From: JASDSY01 sp041441465
GTDB lineage: Bacteria > Muiribacteriota > UBA9980
Direction: 5' to 3'
NCBI GenBank assembly: GCA_041441465.1
Contig: JASDSY010000004.1
Coordinates: forward strand, 45,154 to 109,153
DNA length: 64,000 nucleotides
Positions 43,145 through 50,731 of this stretch are shown here, in pieces. The position numbers and the translations under genes were made by a program. The notes beneath the pieces are model-generated. The model ran no database searches. It saw only the letters and a list, made by a program, of their open reading frames with translations, and was not told where the DNA came from. Positions within the stretch are counted from its first letter, which is position 1. Each line of letters opens with the position of its first letter.

Positions 43145-43184
43145 TTAAGGGGAGGCGAAGGGTTTAACCCTTCCCTCCCCTTAA
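43145..43184. repeat. Palindromic repeat family 1, copy D (inverted orientation)
   Basis: TTAAGGGGAGG(C)GAAGGGTT pairs with AACCCTTCCCTCCCCTTAA: 19 bp with one bulged C. It starts 11 bp after the ABC-F stop. Its reverse complement is preceded by GCAGGATTGG, as in the copy at 60.1 kb. Confidence 0.85.
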
Positions 43185-43206
43185 AATCCCCGCCAATCCT
43201 GCTTTC

Positions 43207-43237
43207 AATATTTTCGAAGCTTTGCTTCGAAAATATT
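43207..43237. repeat. Perfect 14-bp hairpin
   Basis: AATATTTTCGAAGC and GCTTCGAAAATATT with a 3-nt loop TTT. Downstream part of a region made almost wholly of palindromes (43134-43555). Confidence 0.85.
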
Positions 43238-43360
43238 TGGCAATTATGGTTGGTTTTGAAGTGAAAGAACTTTGAAATTTTGTTTCTTCCATTACTTTAT
43301 TATTTCGTTGTAAAACGGATTTATAAAATATGATAGGAACGTATAATGCAGGGTGTTATT

Positions 43361-43399
43361 TTCATTTAAAACGGTTATGGCATAACCGTTTTAAATGAA
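43361..43399. repeat. Perfect 19-bp palindrome with 1-nt centre
   Basis: TTCATTTAAAACGGTTATG, a single G, then the exact reverse complement. With almost no loop it fits a DNA cruciform or a dimeric protein-binding site better than an RNA hairpin. Confidence 0.9.
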
Positions 43400-43403
43400 T
43401 GTC

Positions 43404-43450
43404 GAATGACCGCAAAGCAAGCAAACGAAGTTTGCGCTTTGCGGTCATTC
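43404..43450. repeat. Palindromic repeat family 2, copy 1
   Basis: Outer arms GAATGACCGCAAAGC and GCTTTGCGGTCATTC (15 bp, perfect), then AA bulge and an inner stem GCAAA/TTTGC around CGAAG. The core recurs at 59985-60027 with compensatory changes. Confidence 0.85.
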
Positions 43451-43477
43451 AAAACATAGCAAGATTGGATAGGGTTT

Positions 43478-43515
43478 CAGGGGAAGGGAAGGAATAATTC
43501 CTTCGCCTTCCCCTG
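43478..43515. repeat. Palindromic repeat family 1, copy B
   Basis: Arms AGGGGAAGGGAAGGAAT and ATTCCTTCGCCTTCCCCT, with a bulged G on the right arm, preceded by GCAAGATTGG. Lies 40 bp before the waaA start. Confidence 0.85.
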
Positions 43516-43555
43516 GGTTAAAATAAACATTTGAAAATAAAAGGACAGTCTGATT

Positions 43556-44896
43556 TTGAACATTATAAGCATAGTAATTTATAATTTCATAATATATTTC
43601 GGGTTTATAATATATTTGCCGGTATTAGTTTATAAAATGGCGCGTACTGGCAAGTACCGCCACAGCTTCTCGCGGCGTCTTGGATTCGGGCCAGCTCCCA
43701 AAAATATATCAAAATCAGATAAAACAATATGGCTTCACGCCGTATCGGTCGGCGAAACGCTTGCCACACTTGAGTTCCAAAAAGCGCTTAAGGAAAAATT
43801 TCCCGGTTATAAGCTTTTGTTCACCGTAACGACGGAAACGGGTTATAAAATCGCTTGCGAAAAGTGTAAATGCGTCGATGAAATTATGTATTTCCCGATG
43901 GATTTTAATTTTTCTGTCAATAAATTTTTGAGTAATTTTAACGTGCGGCTTTTTATAATGACAGAAACTGAAGTCTGGCCTAATCTTCTGAGAATATTAA
44001 AAAAAAGGAATATTCCCGCCGCTATAATTAACGGCAGGATTTCGGACCGCTCGCTTAAAAATTACATGCGTTTCAATTTTATATTCAGGAATGTTTTCAG
44101 CCTGATAGACGGATGTTTTATGCAATCCGATGTCGATGCCGCCAGGATTATTGAACTTGGCGCGCAAAAAAGCAATACGTTTAATACCGGCAATTTGAAA
44201 TATGACGAAATGCTGAAATATCTCGGCTATAACATAGATGAAATATATGAAAAATTCGGATATTCAAAATCCGATAAAATATTTGTAGCCGGTTCCATCC
44301 ACCCCGGCGAGTATAAAGATGTTGTCGATGCCGCTGTTACATTAAAAAAAATGAAGCCTGATTTTAAAATTATAATCGCGCCCCGTAAATTCGACCAGCT
44401 CGAGCCGCTATTTGTATATTTACGAGAGAAATGCATTAATTATATCAAGCGCAGCGATATAATTAAAAAAGCCGAAGCCGAACATAGCGCCGATAATAAA
44501 ATTGATTATGCCGTGCCGGAATTTATGATACTAGATACTATTGGAGAGCTTGTAAAAACATACGCGATGGCGCAGGTTGTCTTTGTAGGCGGTTCGCTAA
44601 TAGAAGTCGGCGGTCATAATATACTGGAACCGGCGGTATTCAAGAAACCGGTGATATTCGGCAGATTTATGCATAATTTCAGGGAAATGAGCGAGAGTTT
44701 TGTGAAGTCGGGCGCCGGAATTATAGTTAACGATAAAAATGAGCTGGAAGCCGCGATAATCAAGTATTCGGATGATTCGGACGGCGGTTATATAAAGTCC
44801 GCAAATGCGGCATATATGGAAGTGACCGGACGGACCGGAGCGATTTCCAAAAATATTTTGCGCTTGCAAAGTTTGATAAATTCTGATAACATGTAA
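43556..44896 (+). CDS. waaA: 3-deoxy-D-manno-octulosonic acid (Kdo) transferase
   Basis: GT30 family enzyme that adds Kdo to lipid A precursor at the inner membrane; it marks an LPS-bearing cell. N-terminal membrane anchor (residues 3-27), then HAVSVGE with the catalytic Glu67, TETEVWPN near 141, INGRISDRS, the nucleotide-binding GGSLIEVGGHNILEPA near 350. 446 residues, normal for WaaA. The start is TTG at 43556 with AAGGA about 10 nt upstream; no ATG fits the conserved N-terminus. Other lipid A genes are not adjacent. ROK kinase follows after 283 bp. Confidence 0.93.
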   Translation: MNIISIVIYNFIIYFGFIIYLPVLVYKMARTGKYRHSFSRRLGFGPAPKNISKSDKTIWLHAVSVGETLATLEFQKALKEKFPGYKLLFTVTTETGYKIACEKCKCVDEIMYFPMDFNFSVNKFLSNFNVRLFIMTETEVWPNLLRILKKRNIPAAIINGRISDRSLKNYMRFNFIFRNVFSLIDGCFMQSDVDAARIIELGAQKSNTFNTGNLKYDEMLKYLGYNIDEIYEKFGYSKSDKIFVAGSIHPGEYKDVVDAAVTLKKMKPDFKIIIAPRKFDQLEPLFVYLREKCINYIKRSDIIKKAEAEHSADNKIDYAVPEFMILDTIGELVKTYAMAQVVFVGGSLIEVGGHNILEPAVFKKPVIFGRFMHNFREMSESFVKSGAGIIVNDKNELEAAIIKYSDDSDGGYIKSANAAYMEVTGRTGAISKNILRLQSLINSDNM

Positions 44897-45179
44897 TAAA
44901 TTTAAATTTTATGTTATTATAATTATTACCGTATTTATCAGCTTAGAGATTGCGTGAAATTAATACTCAATAAAATCAATATTTTATATTTCAAAATATT
45001 CGAATTCCATTTTATGCAGTATGTTATTTAAATAAAAAAATGTAATGAATTATTGAAAAGATTTTTGCGGTTATAAAAGAAAAATTTATTTTCTGGCCTT
45101 AACAAAAAAATATATGCATCTAACATAAAATAGTAATGATAAGTGCTTTGATAAAATATAATAAAAGAGGGTATTTTAT

Positions 45180-46208
45180 ATGATCAATGGTGATATGTCA
45201 AATAAATATGTTATTGGTGTTGATCTTGGCGGAACGTTCATAAAATTCGGTTATGCCCGCGCTAACGGCGAGCTTCTTTTCAGGGATAAAATTCCGACCA
45301 GAGTGTCGCACGGCGCTGAAACCATATTAACGGATATTGCCAATAAAATACTTGAATTGATAGAAAAAAACGGCAATAAAAAAGAGGATGTGCTCGGCTG
45401 CGGCATGGGCTGTCCCGGCACTGTCGACATGGAATTCCGTAACGTAATATTCGCGCCGAACTTAAAGTGGAACAATGTAAATGTTAAGGATACCATTGAG
45501 AAATTAACGGGAATAACCACCTATATCGATAATGACGCCAATCTTGCCGGCCTTGGCGAATTCTGGCTCGGCGCCGGCCGCGGCGCGCATGACTTTATAT
45601 GCGTAACGCTCGGCACTGGTATCGGCGGCGGCATCATAATAAACGGCCAGATGCTGCGCGGTCAGAATAATAACGCGGCTGAAATCGGGCATATGACGAT
45701 TGACATAAACGGCCAGCAGTGCTCGTGCGGGAACTACGGCTGCTGGGAACGTTACGGTTCGGCTACGGCCCTTGTAAATCGCGTCCTGAGCAAATTATCG
45801 GTTTCGCAGTCACAGCGGAGTAAAATAAATTCAACTATCTTCGATTTGTGCTCGAACGACCTGAGCAAATTAAACTGCGAGATAATATTCGAAGCGGCGC
45901 GTCTTAATGATCCTATCGCTAAAAATGCGGTCAACCTCCAGGTTGAATATATCGCTATAGGCCTTGTAAATCTTATTTATCTTTGCAATCCGCAAAAAAT
46001 CGTAATTGTCGGCGGACTCGCGAATGCCGTTGATGATTTGATAAAACCCGTAGTTGAAGCGGTAATGAAAAAAGCGCCTAAAGTATCGACAAGCGGTCTT
46101 GAAATAACCACCGGCAAATTAGGCGGTGATTCCGGCACGATCGGCGCTGTATACCTGGTTTTGAACGAAACATCAAAAGAAGGAAGGGGCATGAATGAAA
46201 AAAATTAA
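45180..46208 (+). CDS. ROK-family sugar kinase (glucokinase-like)
   Basis: N-terminal phosphate loop VDLGGTF (14-20), NDANLAGLGE (118-127), the ROK signature with EIGHMTID (His171), and the zinc-binding CSCGNYGCWE (Cys181, 183, 188). 342 residues, slightly longer than average ROK glucokinases because of an insert near 200-225. It most likely phosphorylates glucose released from polysaccharide by the next enzyme: the GH57 gene overlaps its end by 14 bp, a strong sign of coexpression. Substrate specificity (glucose against N-acetyl sugars) is inferred from the context. Confidence 0.9.
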   Translation: MINGDMSNKYVIGVDLGGTFIKFGYARANGELLFRDKIPTRVSHGAETILTDIANKILELIEKNGNKKEDVLGCGMGCPGTVDMEFRNVIFAPNLKWNNVNVKDTIEKLTGITTYIDNDANLAGLGEFWLGAGRGAHDFICVTLGTGIGGGIIINGQMLRGQNNNAAEIGHMTIDINGQQCSCGNYGCWERYGSATALVNRVLSKLSVSQSQRSKINSTIFDLCSNDLSKLNCEIIFEAARLNDPIAKNAVNLQVEYIAIGLVNLIYLCNPQKIVIVGGLANAVDDLIKPVVEAVMKKAPKVSTSGLEITTGKLGGDSGTIGAVYLVLNETSKEGRGMNEKN

Positions 46209-48309
46209 TTTTATTTTTGGACTTCATAATCACCAGCCTGTCGGAAATTTCGGATTTTGTTTTGATAACGCTTATAACAACGCATACCTGCCTTTTTTGG
46301 AGGCCGTCGAACGGCATCCTAAAATGAAAATATGCCTTCATTTTTCGGGGATACTTCTTGACTACTTGATAAAAAACAGGCCGCAATATGTCGAAATATT
46401 AAAAAAACTTGTCGACAGGGGGCAGGTCGAGATTTTGACCGGCGGCTATTATGAGCCGATACTTCCTTCCATTCCTGAAGACGACAGGAACGGCCAGATT
46501 GAAAAATTGACTGATCTGATTAAAGAAACTTTCGGTACTACTCCTTCAGGGCTATGGCCCGCTGAAAGGGTCTGGGAACCGCAATTAGTTAAAACTCTTA
46601 CCGATAATTCAATAAAATATGCCGTACTCGATGATTCACACTTCAAAATGCTCGGCTTTACCGATGAAAAATTGAAAGGCCGGTATGTCACCGAGGAATC
46701 CGGCAAAACTGCCAGCATATTTCCTATTTCAAAAACTCTCAGATATTCGATACCTTTTAAATCACCAGAAGAAACTATAGAAATTTTAAGACAGATGGCC
46801 GACGATTCCGGTAACGCCGTTGCGCTTTCATTCGATGACGGCGAAAAATTCGGCGACTGGCCTGAAACTTATAAAACCTGCTATGAGGAAAAATGGCTTG
46901 AACGCTTTTTTGAATTGATAGAAATTAATTCGGACTGGATTAATACAATGACACTCGGCGAGGCCAATGAAAATCTTCCCGCGCTCGGCCTGGCTTACCT
47001 GCCTTGCGCGTCATATCCCGAAATGATGGAATGGTCGCTGCCTGAAAAAAACGCCGCGGTTGAAATGAATAAAAATTCATCCGCTCCGGAATCGGGCCAG
47101 GTAAAAGCCGCCGGTTATTGGCGCAATTTTCTGGTCAAATACCCGGAAGCAAATAATATGCATAAGAAAATGCTTCATGTTTCAGATCAGGTAAATGATA
47201 TGGTGCGCGGTAAAATCAAATCCGACGCGCTTTCACATCTCTGGGCCGGGCAGTGCAATTGCTCCTACTGGCACGGCTGGTTCGGCGGCTTGTATCTTCC
47301 GCATCTTCGTTCAGCCGTTTACGAAAATTTAATAAAGGCGGAAAATATCGCTTTTTCTAAGAAACACAGAGGTAAAAGCGTTATCAGGCAAGCTGTGCAT
47401 GATTTTAATCTTGACGGCGCCAATGAGGTGCTGGTCGAAAATAACTTTTATAACTTTTATATCGCGCCCGAAAAAGGCATGAGCGTATTCGAAATTGACG
47501 ATAAAAAATCTAATTCCAATCTTTTAAACGTGCTTTCAAGAAAACCTGAAAAATATCACGGCACCCTTAAGGATATAATAGCCGGTAAATATACATCTAC
47601 TGAAATACACGAAAAATATAAAATAAAAGACAATATTGAGGAGCTCCAAAAACATTTGAACTACGACAATTACCTTAAAAACTCTTTTATAGACCATTTT
47701 TTAGATGATGATACCGACATATTCAGCGTTTATAAAAATAATTATAAAGAAGCCGGCAACTTCATAAACTCAAGATACAAGTACAAAATAGAGGAGTCAT
47801 CCAACGGTAAAATTAAGATCGAGTCGAGTTTTGAGGGGAAAATTATAAAAAATGGCGTTTCGTATCCGATACGCGTTAAAAAGACCTTTAATTTCGAGTC
47901 AAATTCCTCTGAAATAAAGGTCGACTATCTGATAACTAATATTTCCGGCCAGAAACTTGACTGCCATTACGCGTGTGAGCTTAATCTCGGACTTCACGAC
48001 TCGAACGAGAATAATCAGTATTTTTATGTTCCTGGCGTCGAGCTTAATGATAAAAAATCAACCGCCCTCGGCGCTATCGAAGATGTCAACGAATTCGGGT
48101 TCGCCGATAAGTTGAGAAACCTTGATATCACCCTTGAAACGAGCGAAGATATAAATTTGTGGCGGTTCCCGATCGAAACTGTGTCAATTTCTGACGGCGG
48201 ATTCGAAAAAATCATTCAGGGCGTGACTTTATTTTTGCACAAAAAAATCGAGCTCGAAAAAAATGAGTTCAAAAAAATAAGCTTCAAATTGAATATGAAT
48301 TCATTATAA
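46195..48309 (+). CDS. GH57 4-alpha-glucanotransferase / alpha-amylase
   Basis: GH57 barrel starts with FIFGLHNHQPVGNFG (7-20; His11/His13). The catalytic nucleophile is Glu124 in WPAERVWEP and the acid/base is Asp214 in LSFDDGEKFGDW, close to the numbering of Thermococcus litoralis glucanotransferase (Glu123, Asp214). The DUF1925 and DUF1926 domains follow (about 290-360 and 400-700). 704 residues is slightly longer than TLGT (659). Cytoplasmic, no signal peptide. It acts on alpha-1,4-glucans, either glycogen or maltodextrin. With the ROK kinase it would form a short glucan-to-glucose-6-phosphate path. Confidence 0.92.
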   Translation: MKKINFIFGLHNHQPVGNFGFCFDNAYNNAYLPFLEAVERHPKMKICLHFSGILLDYLIKNRPQYVEILKKLVDRGQVEILTGGYYEPILPSIPEDDRNGQIEKLTDLIKETFGTTPSGLWPAERVWEPQLVKTLTDNSIKYAVLDDSHFKMLGFTDEKLKGRYVTEESGKTASIFPISKTLRYSIPFKSPEETIEILRQMADDSGNAVALSFDDGEKFGDWPETYKTCYEEKWLERFFELIEINSDWINTMTLGEANENLPALGLAYLPCASYPEMMEWSLPEKNAAVEMNKNSSAPESGQVKAAGYWRNFLVKYPEANNMHKKMLHVSDQVNDMVRGKIKSDALSHLWAGQCNCSYWHGWFGGLYLPHLRSAVYENLIKAENIAFSKKHRGKSVIRQAVHDFNLDGANEVLVENNFYNFYIAPEKGMSVFEIDDKKSNSNLLNVLSRKPEKYHGTLKDIIAGKYTSTEIHEKYKIKDNIEELQKHLNYDNYLKNSFIDHFLDDDTDIFSVYKNNYKEAGNFINSRYKYKIEESSNGKIKIESSFEGKIIKNGVSYPIRVKKTFNFESNSSEIKVDYLITNISGQKLDCHYACELNLGLHDSNENNQYFYVPGVELNDKKSTALGAIEDVNEFGFADKLRNLDITLETSEDINLWRFPIETVSISDGGFEKIIQGVTLFLHKKIELEKNEFKKISFKLNMNSL

Positions 48310-48461
48310 AAGATATTAATTTGTTAATTATGTAATATTTTATATTGGATACCATAAGCCGCTTACTTTTAGGCTGTTTATGGTGTTCTTTTTTTTACTG
48401 GATTTAATAAAATGCTTTTGATTTTGTTATTTATGGAGGCTTGTACGTGATTGGTGATAGT

Positions 48462-48966
48462 TTTTGCGGGGGACAACAAAGGGTGATACCCTTTGATTTC
48501 CCCCGCGCCCCTTTTTTAATCCTGCTATATCTACCGTTGCTTTGGTGAAGTAATCGTTTGATTTTGTTGTTTTGTGTCTTAGTTCCATCGACCGCTGCGC
48601 GTTCGATAGAACACGGCAATCAGCCGCGCGAATTTTATATATTCTTATGTAACACCGTTTGCGGCTGAACGCGAAGGTTGCATATAGCAAACCTGTCTTA
48701 GGCTGGCGAAGCCAGCAAATACGGACTTCAAAGTGTTTAATAACTTTGTTTCGCGAAATATTATGCGTGAGCATAATATTTCGCGATTGCTGGATTTGTG
48801 CAAAGCATAAAAAAAGCATTTATTGATATATTAATAAATACTTTTTTATGTTAATCAAAATAATACTATAAAAAACTTTTTACGAGTGAACGTTTCCGCA
48901 AGCGCACTTGTGGTCGAAGGTTAGGCCTGGCGCTGAGGACCAAGTGAACGAGAAAAAAGTTTTTAA
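48462..48966. repeat. Composite intergenic repeat, copy 2
   Basis: Second copy of the 9.94-10.44 kb element, in a gene-free convergent region. Block 1: hairpin at 48466-48506 (GCGGGGGA ... TCCCCCGC) and hairpin at 48582-48612 (GTTCCATCGA / TCGATAGAAC). Block 2: 48871-48964, bounded by AAAAACTTTTT and its inverse, with a hairpin CACTTG/CAAGTG at 48905-48946. Compared with copy 1, CATTTG/CAAATG has become CACTTG/CAAGTG, a compensatory change. Frames here do not look coding. Confidence 0.8.
48751..48786. repeat. Perfect 16-bp hairpin with GTGA loop
   Basis: TCGCGAAATATTATGC, loop GTGA, GCATAATATTTCGCGA. It lies inside the second composite repeat, between its two blocks, and is absent from the first copy. 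Confidence 0.9.
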
Positions 48967-49015
48967 TTCCTTTCCTACCCCTTATCCAAAAAAATTAATA
49001 AATTTATACTATGGA

Positions 49016-49423
49016 TTATGAATTTTTGAGGCAATTTTTACAAATGCCGTAGAATACTATTTTATGGTATTTAATTTTATGGCCGCATAGATTAAAAACT
49101 TTTTTATCGAGAGTATTTAAAGGCGGCAGTTCGAGATCACTTACTTCTCCGCATTTTTCGCACATGAAATGATAATGGCGGCTGGTATCTCCGTCGAATC
49201 TGTCGAATGTGTGGCCGAAGTCGAGCCTGAGTATTTCGCCCTGCTCAAGTAATATATTTAGGTTTCTGTAAACTGTGCCAAGGCTTAATGCCGGCATTTC
49301 GGGCTTGAGTTTTTCATAGATCCAGTCCGCTGTCGGGTGTGATTTTGTGCTTCTTAATATTTCAAGTATTCTTGTTTTTTGTTTACTTTTGCGGTAAACG
49401 ATTTCTTTTTTTTCTGCGTTCAT
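49016..49423 (-). CDS. Fur-family regulator, PerR-like
   Basis: 135 residues from ATG 49423 (GAGG 10 nt upstream); a longer in-frame start lacks support. Winged-helix region with SKSHPTADWIYEKLKPEMPALSLGTVYRNLNIL, then the metal-binding dimerisation domain: HYHFMCEKCGE and GICKNC give two CxxC structural zinc sites, and His/Asp residues for the regulatory site are present (RHYHF, FDGD). PerR senses peroxide by metal-catalysed oxidation and represses peroxide-defence genes. The adjacent peroxiredoxin gene and a palindrome at its promoter support this. Fur or Zur roles remain possible. Confidence 0.85.
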   Translation of the reverse strand: MNAEKKEIVYRKSKQKTRILEILRSTKSHPTADWIYEKLKPEMPALSLGTVYRNLNILLEQGEILRLDFGHTFDRFDGDTSRHYHFMCEKCGEVSDLELPPLNTLDKKVFNLCGHKIKYHKIVFYGICKNCLKNS

Positions 49424-49513
49424 AATAAGCTTACCTCGATGTTTTGCATGGTGAAAAGTAAATGGCAATTTGGTAATTTTAAAGTAATAAATGATTGGTA
49501 AATTTTTATATTA

Positions 49514-49558
49514 ATAAAAACGCGCATAAATATTATCAAATAACATTCATACGCGTTA
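49514..49558 (-). terminator. Terminator between peroxiredoxin and the Fur/PerR gene
   Basis: On the minus strand AACGCG..AT pairs with AT.CGCGTT over a long AT loop, followed by TTTTTATT. It separates the two genes, so the regulator likely has its own promoter or depends on read-through. Confidence 0.7.
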
Positions 49559-49637
49559 AGATTTTAAAAAACTGCTAGTAAAATACTTAGTAATATTATA
49601 TTTTAAAATCTATAAAATGTCCATAAAGTTTATAAAA

Positions 49638-50324
49638 TTATTTATCTTTTTTCAGGCACATGAACCAGTCAAGGCAGTATTTGCCGTCTTCTTTGCTTTC
49701 TACCCTGTCTTTAGCGGAGCCGCACGAGCCTGGAGGCGGAATTATGACATCGTCGCCCGGCTGCCAGTTAGCAGGTGTCGCCACGCCGTCTTTATCGGTT
49801 TTTTGAAGTGCGAGTATGAGTCTTTTGATTTCTTCGACATTTCTGCCGTTTGAAAGCGGATAGTAGATTACGGCGCGGATTTTGGAGTTCGGGTCGATTA
49901 TAAATACCGCTCTGACCGCCTGGGTCGTCGAGGCATTAGGCTGTACCATTCCGTATTTTTTAGCGACTTCCATTTTTATATCTTCGATAAGCGGGAATGT
50001 TACTTCGATATTTTTCATGCCCTTGAATTCTATTTTTTCCTTTATTGTGCGAAGCCATGCGATGTGAGCGTAAAGGCTGTCGATTGAAAGCCCGATAAGT
50101 TCGGTGTTCATTTTTTTGAATTCAGGCTGGTTATAAGCGAAGGTCATGAATTCAGTAGTGCAAACAGGCGTGAAGTCAGCTGGGTGGCTGAAAAGCACTA
50201 CCCATTTTCCTTTGTAGTCTGCCGGAAAATTTATTTCTCCCTGAGTGGTTTTAGCTTTAAACGCCGGAGCGTCATCGCCGATCAAAGGCATTCTGTAAAT
50301 TTCATTATTGATATTGTTTTCCAT
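49638..50324 (-). CDS. Peroxiredoxin (Prx6/archaeal AhpC type)
   Basis: Reduces hydrogen peroxide and organic peroxides in the cytoplasm. The peroxidatic Cys55 is in HPADFTPVCTTEF. The long C-terminal region with Cys201, Cys217 and Cys223 (CGSAKD..., YCLDWFMC) matches the 2-Cys/Prx6-like enzymes of archaea and anaerobes, where the last cysteines act in resolving. AGGAGG precedes the ATG. A perfect-looking minus-strand promoter with a palindrome at the start site lies upstream. It is the partner of the Fur/PerR gene downstream. Confidence 0.92.
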   Translation of the reverse strand: MENNINNEIYRMPLIGDDAPAFKAKTTQGEINFPADYKGKWVVLFSHPADFTPVCTTEFMTFAYNQPEFKKMNTELIGLSIDSLYAHIAWLRTIKEKIEFKGMKNIEVTFPLIEDIKMEVAKKYGMVQPNASTTQAVRAVFIIDPNSKIRAVIYYPLSNGRNVEEIKRLILALQKTDKDGVATPANWQPGDDVIIPPPGSCGSAKDRVESKEDGKYCLDWFMCLKKDK

Positions 50325-50411
50325 ATAAAACTCCTCCTGATTAAATTTAATTTAATTTTAAATATGTTGAAAATATTATAAATAATAACACTTTCTATGT
50401 TCGACATTTTT

Positions 50412-50474
50412 ATTATTAATAATCGTTCCGATTATTGATAATTCAATTATACAATATTCTTTTTTTTATGTCAA
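50412..50474 (-). promoter_or_regulatory. Peroxiredoxin promoter with palindromic operator
   Basis: Minus strand TTGACA (50469-50474) and TATAAT (50446-50451) are 17 bp apart. Directly downstream, 50412-50440 is a palindrome with arms TTATTAATAATCG and CGATTATTGATAA around TTC, covering the transcription start. The AT-rich, GATAAT-like arms are in keeping with a Fur/PerR box. The location would allow repression by blocking polymerase. Confidence 0.7.
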
Positions 50475-50587
50475 CTAATTTTTAATATTTTTTATTTTAA
50501 CTTTGATATTTTGAAACATATAAAATAAATAATCCATTGTTTGGGGCTTTTATCATATTTTAATATGCTTATTATTATTGAAGCTGC

Positions 50588-50616
50588 TTGAATTTATATT
50601 TAAAGTATTGTATAAT
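50588..50616 (+). promoter_or_regulatory. Promoter of the kinase-FGE gene
   Basis: TTGAAT (50588-50593) and TATAAT (50611-50616), spacer 17 bp, giving a leader of about 110 nt. Confidence 0.6.
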
Positions 50617-50731
50617 ACTTTTATAAAATGTCATTATTACAGTGATATCATGATTTGAATTTAACATTAATTTTATTAAAAATCTCTTAAATTAATATAT
50701 TTACTAAATAAAAGATATATGATTTTGGCTT

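Noticed and set aside
48427..48819. 130-codon minus-strand frame in the composite repeat
   Set aside because: It covers hairpins shared with the 9.9-kb repeat, where the frame is not conserved.
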